DNA from: Staphylotrichum longicolle
Taxonomy: Eukaryota > Ascomycota > Sordariomycetes > Sordariales > Chaetomiaceae
DNA length: 64,000 nt
Direction: 5' to 3'
Assembly: GCA_019096155.1 (NCBI GenBank)
Contig: JAHCVI010000001.1
Coordinates: forward strand, 14,161,243 to 14,225,242
This document shows, in pieces, positions 35,038-46,244 of the stretch. The notes below the pieces were generated by a model. It ran no database searches. It was given only the letters and a program-made list of their open reading frames with translations, and had not been told where the DNA came from. The translations under genes and the position numbers were made by a program. Within the stretch, counting starts at the first letter, position 1. The number at the start of each line of letters is the position of its first letter.

Positions 35038-36315
35038 ATGGCACCCGAGCTCCGCAAGAGAAAGTCAAAGCGTAGGTGCCCAATTCTACCGCACCCTTTG
35101 ATGCTCAGAAAGCTAATTGACCTGTGTGCAGCTGCTGTTGCAGAGCCCGAGCCTGTCGCAAAGAAGGCAAAGGCGACCAAGGCCACACCAAAGGCTGAGA
35201 AGCGGAAAGGTTAGTCATTGATCACCTCTGAGGCTCGGAACCCCAATCGTACTCATGCCGGGTTCTCTACTGTAGCTCCCGAGGAAGCCTCGCCCGCCAC
35301 CACCAAGAAGCAGAAGCCGAGCAAGGATGCCGTCCCCAGCAAGAAGGCCGCCGCTCCCGTCGAGGAGAAGCCTACCCCGAAGAAGTCAGCCGTGAAGAAG
35401 GAGACAAAGTCGCCCAAGGCCAAGGCTACCCCAGCAAAGTCCAAGAAGGCCGCGGTGCCAGAGGAGGAGCACGATGAGCAAGTCGCATCCGATGTCGAGC
35501 AAGACGAGGTTGACGACAACACCAAGGCGCTTGTTCAGGCTCTCGACAGTGGCGACGAGGATGAGGCGGAGACCCAGATCAGCACGTACAAGAAGGGACA
35601 AGACGTCGGCAAGGCCCCCAAGCCCAAGAAGGCGACAAAACCCTCCGCCAGCAACGGCACACCGGGCGTCATGTACTTGGCGAGGATCCCCCACGGTTTC
35701 TACGAGCACGAGCTGCGCTCCTACTTTGGCCAGTTCGGCGACATCACGCGGCTCAGGGTTGTGCGGAACAAGAGAACGGGCGCCAGCCGCCACCGGGCCT
35801 TTATCGAGTTCGCCGACGCCGAGGTGGCCGACATCGCCGCCCGCACCATGGACAAGTACCTCTTGTTCGGACACATCCTCTCCGCCAAGATTGTGCCGCC
35901 CGCACAGGTCCACCCGGACCTGTTCAAGGGCGCCAACCGCCGCTTCAAGGCGGTTCCCTGGAACAAGATGGCCGGCAACCAGCTCGAGCGGCCGCTTTCC
36001 GAGTCGCAGTGGCAGGGCAAGATCGCCAAGGAGGAGAAGAGGCGGGCATCCCGGGCTGACAAGCTGAAGGAAATGGGCTACGAGTTTGAGGCCCCTGCGC
36101 TCAAGGCTGCCGAGGCCAAGCCGCTGCTGGAGAACGGCGCGGAGGAGGAGACCAAGGCGATCGAGGCACCCCCTGCTTCTGAGGATGCCACCGAGTCGAA
36201 GGAGGAGAAGCAGGTTGCAGAGCCCGAGACGGCCGAGGCCAAGGCAACAAAACCGGCGGAGGAGGCTACTCCTCAGAAGAAGAAGGGCAAGAAGGGCAAG
36301 AAGACAAAGTCATGA
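35038..36315 (+). CDS. Nucleolar RRM protein, Nop15/NIFK-like, 383 aa
   Basis: Nop15 (NIFK in animals) acts in the nucleolus in 60S ribosome assembly, binding pre-rRNA around ITS2. Exons are 35038-35071, 35132-35209 and 35276-36315, with introns of 60 and 66 bases. Residues 1-165 are Lys/Ala/Pro-rich with several acidic stretches, typical of nucleolar proteins. One RRM lies at about 168-246, with RNP2-like VMYLARIP and RNP1-like RHRAFIEF. The segment after it, LFGHILSAKIVPP followed by FKGANRRFKAVPWNKMA, matches the Nop15 subfamily well. After that come a basic helix (WQGKIAKEEKRRASRADKLK), an Ala/Glu-rich region and a Lys-rich tail (KKKGKKGKKTKS) that could serve as a nuclear/nucleolar signal. 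The start is the ATG just after the CA-rich leader. The two tiny first exons would be missed by single-ORF calling. Confidence 0.87.
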
Positions 36316-37195
36316 GCGAAGTAATCACAATGTTGCAGTTTTGTCGGTCGATACCCGCGGCTCGAGACCATCAACAAAAGCCGTTTCTGGACGTAATTGG
36401 AATGTATGCACCAAGCGAACCTGACAGACTCTTGGAGTGAGCTGGCGCCCGTAGAGCTGGCAGGATTATAAAGCGCTGAATACTGCTCTACTTCTGCCCT
36501 AGTTGAAAAAGCCATTGTTTTGCGATTTGCAACGGCAGATCCAGTTTGAATTCAGGCGAAGAGAAAATATGTGAGGAGAGAAAAAGATCAAGCTTGGCGA
36601 TTGGGTTTGCTTCCTCGACTTTAAAAATGCTTGGCTGAGATTCGTTTATGATTACATAAGATAGCAATGTGCCATTAGCAAAGCACGCTGTGCATCGGGG
36701 ATGGGTCCCTCCATGCTTTCCCAGGCTGCGCGTTCCAGGGACAGTGCCTTGCCGGCCTTGAACCCGACTCCTGTGTAAGGTATGTAGGCCTGTGGCTGTC
36801 GACCAAGCCAACAACACCAAGCGAAGCACCCTCTCTCTTGCGCTGCCTGTTAATAGGTGAAGCCTGAACTGTTGAACATTCTCCCCAGAGCCAGCGACCC
36901 GAAAGATGCAGCGGAAACAGCTTGGAAGAGGGGTGCTTTAAAAGACTAAAACGGGAATACGAGAAGCAGGAACCTGGGCTGCAAGGCAGTGGTGCGGGAG
37001 AGCCCGTTCGGTCACTGCATGGATCCTGCACTTGTATCCGTACTTTTGTCCTTGCCTTGTCCATCCATTGCACATCCACGAACAACAACCACCCCAAGCC
37101 ATAACGGGGGCCGCACATTGTGTCTCTCCAGGGCGCATCCGTGTCCTCTCAACCACCACCACGCCGGCAACACCACCGCCAATTGCAGTTGAACC
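36316..37195. other. Intergenic spacer RRM gene / golgin
   Basis: About 880 bases between tandem plus-strand genes: the 3' UTR of the RRM gene, an A+T-richer part near 36480-36680, and the golgin promoter. No gene is supported. Confidence 0.6.
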
Positions 37196-39394
37196 ATGGC
37201 TTCTTCCGCCGCGCCAACCAGCTCCGTCCAATCAGCAAGCCAAGGTATGTCCCAAAGTGGGCTTGAGAGGGGGGGACCCAATGCATTGCGGTGCAGAGGC
37301 CAGATCCAGGCCACATCACCACCCTTGGCTACCCTCGCTACGTGCATTTGCGCTAATGGGAAATGATGCTTCGCTTCCATGAGCAGGTCCCCCCGCCGCC
37401 TCCAACCACAAGAAGAAAGGGAACAAGAAGAAGAAGGGCAACAAAAGTAACGCCGCCGCTGGCAACACCAGCAACACCACCAGCGTCCCCCCAACCACAG
37501 AAGCAGCCCCCGCGCCCGAGGCAGACGAGAGCGAGGTGAAGGATGTTGCCGAGAGCGCCCCGGCCGAGGAAGTGTCAGAAAAGCTAGAGACTCTGGATCT
37601 GGTATGTTTGGCCCACCTTGTTAATTTGCCAGCGTCACGCTCCCCGGTCTACCGTCTACGGGTCTGGCTTGCTTGCCATTTACCGGCTGCCTGCTCTTGT
37701 GCTTGTCGCTCACCCCAACTCGTGCGATGTAGGGCCCCTCGAACCCACCGCCGGAGCAAGACGTTGCGCCAGACGAGCCGGGAACAGAACCGGATGCCCC
37801 GGGTATAGAAGAAGAGACGGGCATAGAGGAAGACGCAAAGACAGAAGCAGAACCCCCAGTCGAAGACGACCCGAAACCTGCCGCCAACGGTCATGCCGGC
37901 GCCAACGGACACACTCCAACCGGGACAGTATCAGGGGCAACGAGCGCCAAGCTAGAAGCCATGTCGCAAGACCGCGAGGCCCTCCGCCTCGAGGTGGAGC
38001 AGCTGCGGAAGCAGCTCGAGAGAATACAAGAGGCACACGCCCAGGAGACCACGCAGCTGCAGGCCGATCTGGAGGAGAGCGAGGCGGCCAAGGAGCACGC
38101 CGAGACGCAGTACCAAACACTACTCAACCGCGTCGAAAAGATCAAGGAGACGCTGGGCGACCGTCTGAAGCGGGACAAGGCCGAGCTGGAAGAGGCCAAA
38201 GACCGCGTCGAGGAGCTCGAGACGCAAAACGAGGAGCTGCAGCGGGCCGTAGCCTCGCGCGAGGAGGAGACGGACCGCCTGCGGAATGAGGTGCAGGAGC
38301 AAGGGCGCGAGCTCACGAGCTTGCGCAGCAGGAGCAACCTGTCGCAGCAAAACTGGATGAAGGAGAAGGACGACATCGCGCGGCAGATGCAGCACCTCAA
38401 GAGCGAGCTCGAGTCGACCACGGCCGCCATGGGCGAGTGGGAAGTCATCGCCATGGAGGAGCGCTCCCTGCGCGAGAGCCTGGCGGACAAGGTGTCGGAT
38501 CTCGAAGAGCAAATGGCCAGTGCGCGGGAGGCGTACGAACGCGCCGACGCGGACCGGGACGCACAGTCGCAGGCCGTCGACCGCCTGCAGCGGGCGCTGC
38601 AAGAGCTCCAGGACACGCGCAAGCGGGAACTGCGCGAGATGGTCGAGTCGACAGAGGAGCAGGTGCAGGCGCTCAAGAAGCGCGCGCAAGAGGCCGACGC
38701 CAGAGCGGCCGAGGCCGAGGCGGCCAAGGAGACGCTGTCGAAGGAGCTGGAGCGGACGGTGCCGTTTGAAAAGGAGGTCAAGGAGAAGAACCTGCTGATC
38801 GGCAAGCTGCGGCACGAAGCCATCGTGCTGAACGATCACCTCACAAAAGCACTCAAATACATCAAGAAGACAAAACCAGAAGAAACAATCGACAAGTAAG
38901 CCAGCACCCCTTCCCCCCAATCCACTTTTCCCCCCGTCATACAATCTCACTAACAAACCCTTCCCAGACAACTCGTAACCAACCACTTCCTCCAATTCCT
39001 CACCCTCGACCGCTCCGACCCGCGGAAATTCCAGATCCTCCAGATCATGGCCGGCCTCCTGAGCTGGAGCGACGAGCAGCGCGAGAAGGCCGGCCTCGCC
39101 CGGCCCGGCGGCCACGGCGGCACGTCCACCAGCGGCAGCGGCAGCGGCAACACGCTGCGCCTGCCGACCTCGCCCTTCCACCGCACGCCCAGCTCGCCGG
39201 CGCTCAACAGCGACTTCTTCTCGGAGCCGACGCCCATGTCGACGAGCGGCCGGGAGTCGCTCGCGGACCTGTGGGCGAGCTTCCTGGAGCAGAGCGTCGA
39301 CGAGGCGAGCCACCCTGGGGGCCCGTCAAGGAAGGATAGCATGGCGAGCGTGAGCACGGCCGGAGGCAGGCCGGATACGAGGGGGCATAGCTAG
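37196..39394 (+). CDS. Golgin with GRAB-type C-terminal domain (Rud3/GMAP-210-like), 617 aa
   Basis: Rud3-type golgins are long coiled coils bound to the cis-Golgi through Arf1 and used in vesicle tethering. Exons are 37196-37244, 37387-37601, 37733-38895 and 38968-39394; all three introns are GT-AG. The N-terminal 160 residues are disordered, with a Lys-rich patch (NHKKKGNKKKKGN) and an acidic stretch. A continuous heptad-rich coiled coil spans about 165-470. The last exon junction creates ETIDKQLVTNHFLQFLTLDR, and the domain continues SDPRKFQILQIMAGLLSWSD and EQREKAGLARPG. This is the conserved Arf-binding (GRAB) signature and separates Rud3 from classical GRIP golgins. The Ser/Gly/Thr-rich tail is probably disordered. 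It converges on the next gene. Confidence 0.88.
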
Positions 39395-39697
39395 CGTGGT
39401 GGGATGATACAGAACAAGAAGGGGGGGGAGGGGGGTGAAATGGTGGGATGTTTTGTTTCTTTGAGGGGCGCATTGTACTGTACGGCAGCAAAAGAGAAAT
39501 CACGGCGGCGTCTGTGAGCGGAAGTTGGGCTAGACAAACAAACAAGAAGACACGTTCAAGGGGACGAACGACAGACTGCATCTCTGTGTGGCATTAGAGG
39601 AGCTGCACTTTATAATAGCAATGCTCTGTCTTCTTAAGGTTGCCTACGCCGGCTACCATGTCTATGTGGTATCTAACCAAGCACTACAGGTCCCCAA
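39395..39697. other. Convergent spacer golgin / membrane protein
   Basis: 303 bases between facing stop codons, with a G-rich run near 39420-39435. It holds the two 3' UTRs; no gene is seen. Confidence 0.7.
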
Positions 39698-40852
39698 CTA
39701 ACCCACAATCTCCTCCCTCCCCGCCCCCTGCGTCTGCTGCTGCGGCAGCATCAACAGCGCTTTGGCATACACCTCCGCATCCCTTTCCACGCTACTAATA
39801 TCCAGCCGATTGACCAGCGCATCCTGCACCCCCTCCACAACCTCCCTCTCCTCCATCATCTCCCGCATCAACCTCACCTCATGCGCCCAATACGCATTGC
39901 CCCGGCCCCGCAACTCCTCATCCCGCAGCACCGTATTCTTGACGATGCCCGCGGCATTCACCTTCCCTTTCGTCCCCGCCAGCGCGCGCACGCACCCCTC
40001 GACGCGCTCGGCGGCCGAGGGCGGTGCGACAAACGCCCGCTGCGTCGCCGTCAGGTACAGCAGCGCCGCGAGCAGGGCGTCCAGCCCCGCGAGCAGCGCG
40101 TAGCGCGCCCGCCGCGCCGTCCAGAAGAAGGCGTCCAGCTCGCCGAGGCGCAGCGCGCGCGCGTTGGCCGTGTGGTTGTACGTCGACACGAGGTAGACGT
40201 CGAGCGAGGCGACGGCGACGGCCGCGAGGGTGGCGGGCGCGCGCCACCCGCCCGCGACGCGCGGCGCGCCCGTGAGGAGGGACGACGTCGCGAGCGCGAT
40301 GGCCGCGAGGTTGAGCAGGTGCGGCGTCAGCAGGGAGGGGAGGGCGAAGTAGAGGTAGGAGCGCGGGTCGTCGGACGTGCAGAAGGGGCAGGTCGCGAGG
40401 GTGGCGGGGCCGTGGTGCAGGTAGAGGAGGCGGGACTCGAGGGAGGCGAACTTGGCGCGCAGGGCGGTGTCGGTGGGCGTGAGGATGTTGGACGGGCGGA
40501 GGGTGGACAGGCGCGTGAAGAGCACGTCGGCGGGGATCTGGAGGCGGGACTGGGTCGCTTGGAAGACGTTTTCGGGGGAGAGGATGGGGAGGGTGCGCAG
40601 GAGGAAGACGGCCGCGACGGTGATGAGAAGGACGATGGCGCGGAAGATGCGCGGCGGGAGCGGGCAGGGTTTGAGGCCGTGGATCTGGGGCGCGGCGCGG
40701 ACGGAGCGGTAGTAGGAGATGGCCTTGGGGAGGAGAATGGGGCCGAAGAAGATGAGGAGGGACTTGATCCTGCGGATTGTTAACACAGAGAACCATTTTG
40801 GGGGTGTGTATATTTGAGGCTTCGTTACTTACGTCCCCCAGGGTATCGCCAT
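39698..40852 (-). CDS. Multi-pass membrane protein of unknown function, 363 aa
   Basis: Exons on the minus strand are 40852-40833 and 40769-39698, with a 63-base GT-AG intron; the first exon encodes only MAIPWG and part of a Thr codon. The start continues TIKSLLIFFGPILLPKAISY, a first membrane helix. Further hydrophobic segments include AIVLLITVAAVFLLRTLPIL, a stretch near residues 160-185 (YFALPSLLTPHLLNLAAIAL), ATLAAVAVASLDVYLV and LLAGLDALLAALLYL, giving about five or six helices. A CPFC motif with DDPRSYLYFALPS lies between the second and third helices. The C-terminal hundred residues are charged and helical (HEVRLMREMMEEREV). I recognise no characterised family, though it looks like a conserved fungal protein. 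Its 5' end is about 555 bases from the Get1 stop. Confidence 0.8.
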
Positions 40853-41407
40853 TGTGCCGGTGTTGCTGTTGCCTTGAGGGCGCTTCCTGTGTTGAAGCCA
40901 GGAATGAAAGAGCTCCAGGCCCGAGATGCAAGGTGTTGGACGAGGCTGATAATGCAGGGGGAATGGTTAAAGTGGGACCAGAGAGGTGGGGTCGCGTCAA
41001 TGGCCAGCCTTGTGGTGGTCAAAACTATAAATTCTGGTCACTGCTCGAGAATTTCGATTCACCCTTCAAGTTCCGACTTTCGTCAAACTCGACCATATCA
41101 CAGCGTCGACGCTGCTCAACAGCCAGACTCATTCCCCTTTAACGACAATACAAATATACAGTTTTACGATCACAGTCCCATTCTTCGCCGTGAACCCCGT
41201 TGACCCCCTGTTGGCACTTTCGAAGCTTTCGCGCACCTCTCCATGGTCGCTGAAAGTCAATCTGTTGCCTAGAGCGAGCCCAAGTACTCTGCCAAGAGTC
41301 ATCTCACCTAGTGTTGCAGAATTCCAGCTCCGGCCATGAAGAATCTTTGCGTCAAATGATGAGAGACATATTTTCAGTCTATGCTACTTTTTTATGTACC
41401 GCGTAGT
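40853..41407. other. Intergenic spacer membrane protein / GET1
   Basis: About 555 bases between tandem minus-strand genes, somewhat A+T-rich. It should hold the membrane-protein promoter and the Get1 3' UTR. Confidence 0.6.
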
Positions 41408-42172
41408 TCAGAGCTCCTTCTTGCTCTCGGCCTTTGCGGACCCCGCCCCCGCCGCAGGGACGGGCTGCTTCTGTCTCTGTGCCTGCCTGCTCGCTGCGAC
41501 GAGCCCCATGACGCCCAGGGCCGCCTCCATGATGAGCGCCAGCATGCCCGTGCACGCCCACTGCCACACCACGATGCTGACGCTGCCCAGCGGCGCCCGC
41601 GGGAAGGAGGCGAACCACTCAATGTAATAAGGGAACCACCCGTAGGGGAGCCAAAAGATGGGCTCCTTGCCGTACCACCACGGAAGCACCCACTGCACGC
41701 CGCGGGTCGAGATGAGACGGACCGCCGTGAGGTAGCGGTCGAACTTGGCGCGCGAGGCGTCGACGCCGGATTCTGCAAGGGAGCTGTTCAGCACGAGACG
41801 TTTTCAGGGGGCCGCAGTGGTCCTTACTCTTCTTCTCCAGCTCGTCCAGCAGCTTGTCGTGCTGCCGGCGCAGCTTCGCCCACTTGGCAAACTCGTCCTG
41901 GCTGCTCGTCGCGTTCAGCGCTTGCCGGACGGCCAGGTATTCTTTTTGCTTCTTTCGTTGATCGGCAAACTGGTTGGCGAGCGGTGTCGGGAGGGCAAGG
42001 TAAAGGCGCCATATCTGTCGTGAATCCTATTAGCAGATAGTTCTCGTGAGGGGCGAGGGCACATGGGAAGGGGGGGGATGCGCACCAGATTGTTGATGGT
42101 GGTTGCGCCTATTGTGTTGATGAGCTGCACCACCAGCTCAATGGCGAAAATGACGACGAGCAACGACGCCAT
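41408..42172 (-). CDS. Get1, ER receptor subunit for tail-anchored protein insertion, 212 aa
   Basis: Get1 (WRB in animals) with Get2 forms the ER receptor that takes tail-anchored proteins from the Get3 ATPase. Exons on the minus strand are 42172-42086, 42014-41828 and 41772-41408. The first intron uses the unusual but valid donor gtgcgc. An upstream aacag in the second intron was rejected, because only the ttgcag acceptor gives the family sequence ELEKKKSGVDASRAKFDRYL. Helix 1 is LVVIFAIELVVQLINTIGA; the cytosolic coiled coil that docks on Get3 runs about 45-105; helices 2 and 3 follow (WVLPWWYGKEPIFWLPYGW; VSIVVWQWACTGMLALIM). The C-terminal tail is Ala/Lys-rich. Length matches the family. 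It diverges from the prenyltransferase-repeat gene, with 357 bases between starts. Confidence 0.95.
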
Positions 42173-42529
42173 TGTGGGCAGTCGGGAATGCGAAGGACTG
42201 GAAGAAGAAGCCGACGGTGATATCAAAGCGTCAGGGCAGTGTTGCTGTCATCGCTTGTGTTTGCAGTCGTGAGCAGCCGCCTGCTGTGGAAAGCTGTCGA
42301 AGGTGTCGATGACGGAACTGCCAGCTCACACCACCCGCCGACGTGGGTTTGCCAGTCGCCAGTCAGCCAGTGATTGGATGTGGGGGTTAGGGTTGGCACT
42401 GATCAACCCTCCGATCGACTCTCACAACACCTGCGTCGTTTCGCTGCCTCGGGATCAAATATTGAACGGAAACTTCATACTCAAGCGCCACTTTTCGAGT
42501 CAACCTTCTGAGGGCAGTGTGCCGCGAAC
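42173..42529. promoter_or_regulatory. Divergent promoter region GET1 / prenyltransferase-repeat gene
   Basis: The two start codons are only 357 bases apart and face away from each other, so this interval must carry both promoters and leaders. No specific factor site is claimed. Confidence 0.6.
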
Positions 42530-43540
42530 ATGTCACGGGCTCTCGATCAAGAGACGGCGGCGTCTCTGAAGAAGGGAAACCCCCTGGCGGCGTACCAGGC
42601 CATCGCGAACGTCTTGACTTCAACATATGACGGCCTCTTGGAGCTCGAGATACTAGGAAAGAGCCACTTCTTTGAGGACGGACAGTATGTCCTCCAGGAC
42701 GGATGTGCTGCGGGCATTTCGAAGTTGGGTTTAGTCCAGGCATTCATGGTTGCAAGGCAATACTTGAAGGACCATCTGGACGGCGTCAAGTCCCGGCCAG
42801 CTGATGAGATTCTTGCAACAACAGCGGTTATCCTGCTCTTTGACCCAGAGTTCCTCACCGCTGCCAACACCAGGAAGCGTCTCATCCAGGCCCAGATATC
42901 CAGTTGCGGGGACGCACGCTCAAGGCTCGACAAGGAGAAGCGCTTTCTTGACAGCCTCCTGACGAGCAGGTTGCATCGGCACACCAAATCTCCGACTCTC
43001 TGGAGCCATCGTCGCTGGCTGATGAGCATGTTTGCCTCCAGTAACCTGCCGACAGACGTGCTAGGAGATCTCAGGGACATCGTGTTTGTGGCCGGCGAAA
43101 GACATCCACGAAACTACTATGCCTGGTGCCACGCCCGGTTCCTGATGGGTCTGGACAAGAACGTGAACTTCCCAGAAGTATTGGCGGCAGTGCGGGCTTG
43201 GTGCTTCCAGCACCACACAGACACCTCTGGCTGGTCGTTTCTTTACTTCCTGCTCAACACCAAGGACGGTTCGAACGTAGGGGTTGGGGTTTCAACATTC
43301 ACCCAGGTTCTGAATCTGGTCAGCTCGCTTCGCCTGGCTAATGAGTCGGTCTGGGTGTTCCTGCGGACACTTGCAGCGTCGCGGCTTGTTGGTGACGAGC
43401 AGTCCTCTCAACTGCGGGCTGTCCAGAGCGCCGTTCTTGAGACGGTGAGAACACCGGCAGACCAGGCAGTGCTGCGAGCTGCCGTCGACTGGTGCGAGAC
43501 ATACCGGCAGCATGGTAGCACACATGCCGCAGGGGTTTGA
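42530..43540 (+). CDS. Prenyltransferase alpha-subunit repeat protein (PTAR1-like), 336 aa, intronless
   Basis: Proteins with these repeats form the alpha subunit of protein prenyltransferases. The PTAR1 type pairs with the Rab geranylgeranyltransferase beta subunit to make the third geranylgeranyltransferase, which modifies the SNARE Ykt6. A single exon starts at MSRALDQETAASLKKG. The diagnostic repeat motif appears as TLWSHRRWLMSMF near residue 160 and again as NYYAWCHARFLMGLDK near 197; SGWSFLYFLLNTKD near 233 and ESVWVFLRTLAAS near 272 are degenerate copies. Predicted structure is all-helical, and the length suits a PTAR1-type rather than a full Rab or farnesyl transferase alpha subunit. 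Which enzyme it belongs to is inferred. Confidence 0.8.
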   Translation: MSRALDQETAASLKKGNPLAAYQAIANVLTSTYDGLLELEILGKSHFFEDGQYVLQDGCAAGISKLGLVQAFMVARQYLKDHLDGVKSRPADEILATTAVILLFDPEFLTAANTRKRLIQAQISSCGDARSRLDKEKRFLDSLLTSRLHRHTKSPTLWSHRRWLMSMFASSNLPTDVLGDLRDIVFVAGERHPRNYYAWCHARFLMGLDKNVNFPEVLAAVRAWCFQHHTDTSGWSFLYFLLNTKDGSNVGVGVSTFTQVLNLVSSLRLANESVWVFLRTLAASRLVGDEQSSQLRAVQSAVLETVRTPADQAVLRAAVDWCETYRQHGSTHAAGV

Positions 43541-46244
43541 CGAGGCCAGCGGGATGCCGGCCAACGAGCAGACACATCTATCAGTCAGGATGTGAAGTCG
43601 GCGGTGTCGTTTCAGTTTCCCCCTGCCGGGAGGCGGCGGCCTGAATCTCTTCGGCGTCATATCACATTACTGGCCAAAAGCAACCAACGACTCGGGTCTG
43701 CTGCAGGTCTGAGTCCGCGGCGCCAACAGCACAGAGACAGAACCCTCGGAAGAAGCCGTCTCCCACACAACAGCCGCGCCGTTGCCGTTGGGGACGATCA
43801 TATCGCGGGCCCCCTGAGGAAATCACACCCGAGATGATGAATGCACAAGCCATCACCGCCCCCGAATCTGCTGAACCGTGGTGGCCTGCATGGGAGTCAA
43901 ACACAATATAACGACACCTCGCAAACCACAAGAACCAGACGGTGCTTTCCTCGCAAAACAGATTGTTGGGTTGTGGGAGGTCCTGCGTCTGATAATATCG
44001 GGTAGTACTGCAGCGCGCACGATTCACGATTCAGCCGAGAGAGCAGAGTGTCCGCATCGGGACTCAGGCAGATGGACCCAAAATTGGATTCTTGTTCTTT
44101 TTTCTTGCGCCCGCCCGCCACGCACTTCGTAACACACAATCATGAAGTCATATCGATGCTCGACCGATGGGATATCCCGTCTTTTGTTGGTCGTGGATAT
44201 TCGAGGGGGTGGATTGACAGGGGAAGAAGGGGATAGAGAGGGATCGGCGGACGGCGCCCTGAGAAAGTTCCGGGAGAGAAGCATCATCCCGGTTGCGGTG
44301 AAACGGCCAACCCGGCGATCCGGTGGCGTTCAAGACATTTGCCATGGCCTGGATTCAGCTGGTTGCTTAGTTGGGGGAAGGCATGGCAACTTTCTGGACC
44401 GTGTGTAGACAGCAGAGGATCACCGAGAGTCGTTGATGAGAATTGTTCTCTCTGCATTCTGCAGCACAAAAGCGCCTGCTCGAGAATGTCCTGTGTATGC
44501 ACGTGTCTCGCCGCGGCCCTGTCAACCCGAGCGCAACCCGATTGGGCCAACTTTGGGATGGTCCCAAGTCGGTCCTTGGCAAACGCAGACCCCGACAAGG
44601 GCTGGGAAAGCCATGCTGACCAGGGTTGCATCGACATCTGGGGCTCGCGCCAGGGCCCCTGTCAACCGCCCCTTGCCCCTCAAGCTTGCATCTGAGTGCG
44701 CGCCAACGGCAAAGTGGTCTGCAGGACGGCATCTTGAGGGTGAGAAGCTGAGCAGACGGCGGCTGGCTGAAAATTGTCCTGACTCGCGCAAATCCGAATC
44801 TCTCCCGTTCTGTTCGACAGTTCCTGGACTCCCGTCGTTGGGACTTTCGATCGTCCAAGTCAGAGAACCGGGGCGGACAAATTGGGACGCAGAGCCCGCC
44901 GACGCCAACCCCCACCGTCTGAGCTTGTCGAGGCGGACGGCCAATCACGGCCCGAATTGCAGATTGGAGTCGGGCAGGGGTAGCATTCAAATGAGCAGAT
45001 GGCTGCTTTGGGAAGGGCCAATTCCCAGGATTGCACACAAGTTGCTGTCCCCGGTTCTGTTTGCGCACGGAATTCATCAACCCACGCGGCTCCTTTTCGT
45101 CGACTTTCTCGTCAAAGGCCATTTGGGGCGATCGGCGGCGTTTGGCCCAGCGCAACCAACGGGATTGGAGGGTTGCATTCCTGAGGAAACACTCCGCTCT
45201 CTCCACACTCAACCGGGCCTGCCCTGCACGTCGCCCGCATCGCGCACTTCTGAGAGGCCAATTGACGAAGTGCATGGGACTTGGTCCGACTGGAGACTCG
45301 CCGCCCGCCCAGCGCGTGCCTAGCAAGTAGTGCTGGGTTGCCGGATGACCTTGATAACTCCAACGTTAGCTTGCTACCTCGTTGATATGACCGTGGCACT
45401 GGCCCCGGCGCCGTGTCTCCCATGTAGCCCATGTATCGCGCCAACAGCCAGCCACACAGAGGTACCTTAGCTCCACCCGCCCAGTCCAGGCCAAGCAAGG
45501 TCTCAACGTTGGCTTCTTCTCCACGATGCTCGGCTCCGTCAAGAGATCCACTCCCCGTCCCTTTCCTCGCTCCTTTCCCTCTCCTCCGTGACCTCACCAT
45601 CGCCTTACCGACCCCCTCCTCTCCACCTGCCCGGCCTCACTGGGGTGTGTTCATGGTGTGTCGTTCCTCGAGGGTTTATTTTTTCCTTCACTCTCTGCAT
45701 CGACCGCATTGTTGGTTTCTCGTTTGTCTTGCATCCTCGACTCATCCCGTCTCGCCCTGAGCCGTGTCTCTCGTCTGCACATATCGCGTCTCTCCCCGAC
45801 TGCCGACTGTCTCGATTCCTTTTTTTCCAGCCGCCCGTTTTCCGATTGCTTTGTCGACCACTCTCATCGTCTTTGTATAACTCCAAGTCCTGCATCTTGC
45901 ATTTTCCTTGCGTGGGCCGACGTCTTCTCCACCGGCCGCAACCAATATCTGGAGCAATACCAATGTCGCTCACTTAATCGTTAATACTCAACTTAATACC
46001 TCTCTCGGTGCCCGAGTCTGGAACTCGCCGCCGGTCACTCGGCAGCATCAGTCTTTCGCCAGGCTCCTTACACACGACCATACGGTGCTCATATGTGTTG
46101 AGCCCCGCCAGGAATCGATTCCCCCCCTCTCGAACCTACCCCGCGCGCCCGGACTCCCCCGAGGCCATTGGAGACCCATCACCCTCCCCCCACACGCCGA
46201 CGCCGGTGTGGGAGTGGTGAGGCTTCAGGTGCTGGTTGTTCAAC
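43541..46244. other. Intergenic region upstream of the aspartic protease
   Basis: About 2.7 kb. Between 44367 and 45326 both strands are open for roughly 300 codons, but neither frame looks like a protein. From about 45560 to 46240 the plus strand is CT-rich, as expected for a long fungal 5' leader or promoter of the protease gene. Confidence 0.55.

Noticed and set aside
44367..45326. About 300 codons open on both strands at once
   Set aside because: Neither translation looks like a protein (Arg/Pro/Ser/Cys noise). Openness on both strands is explained by base composition.
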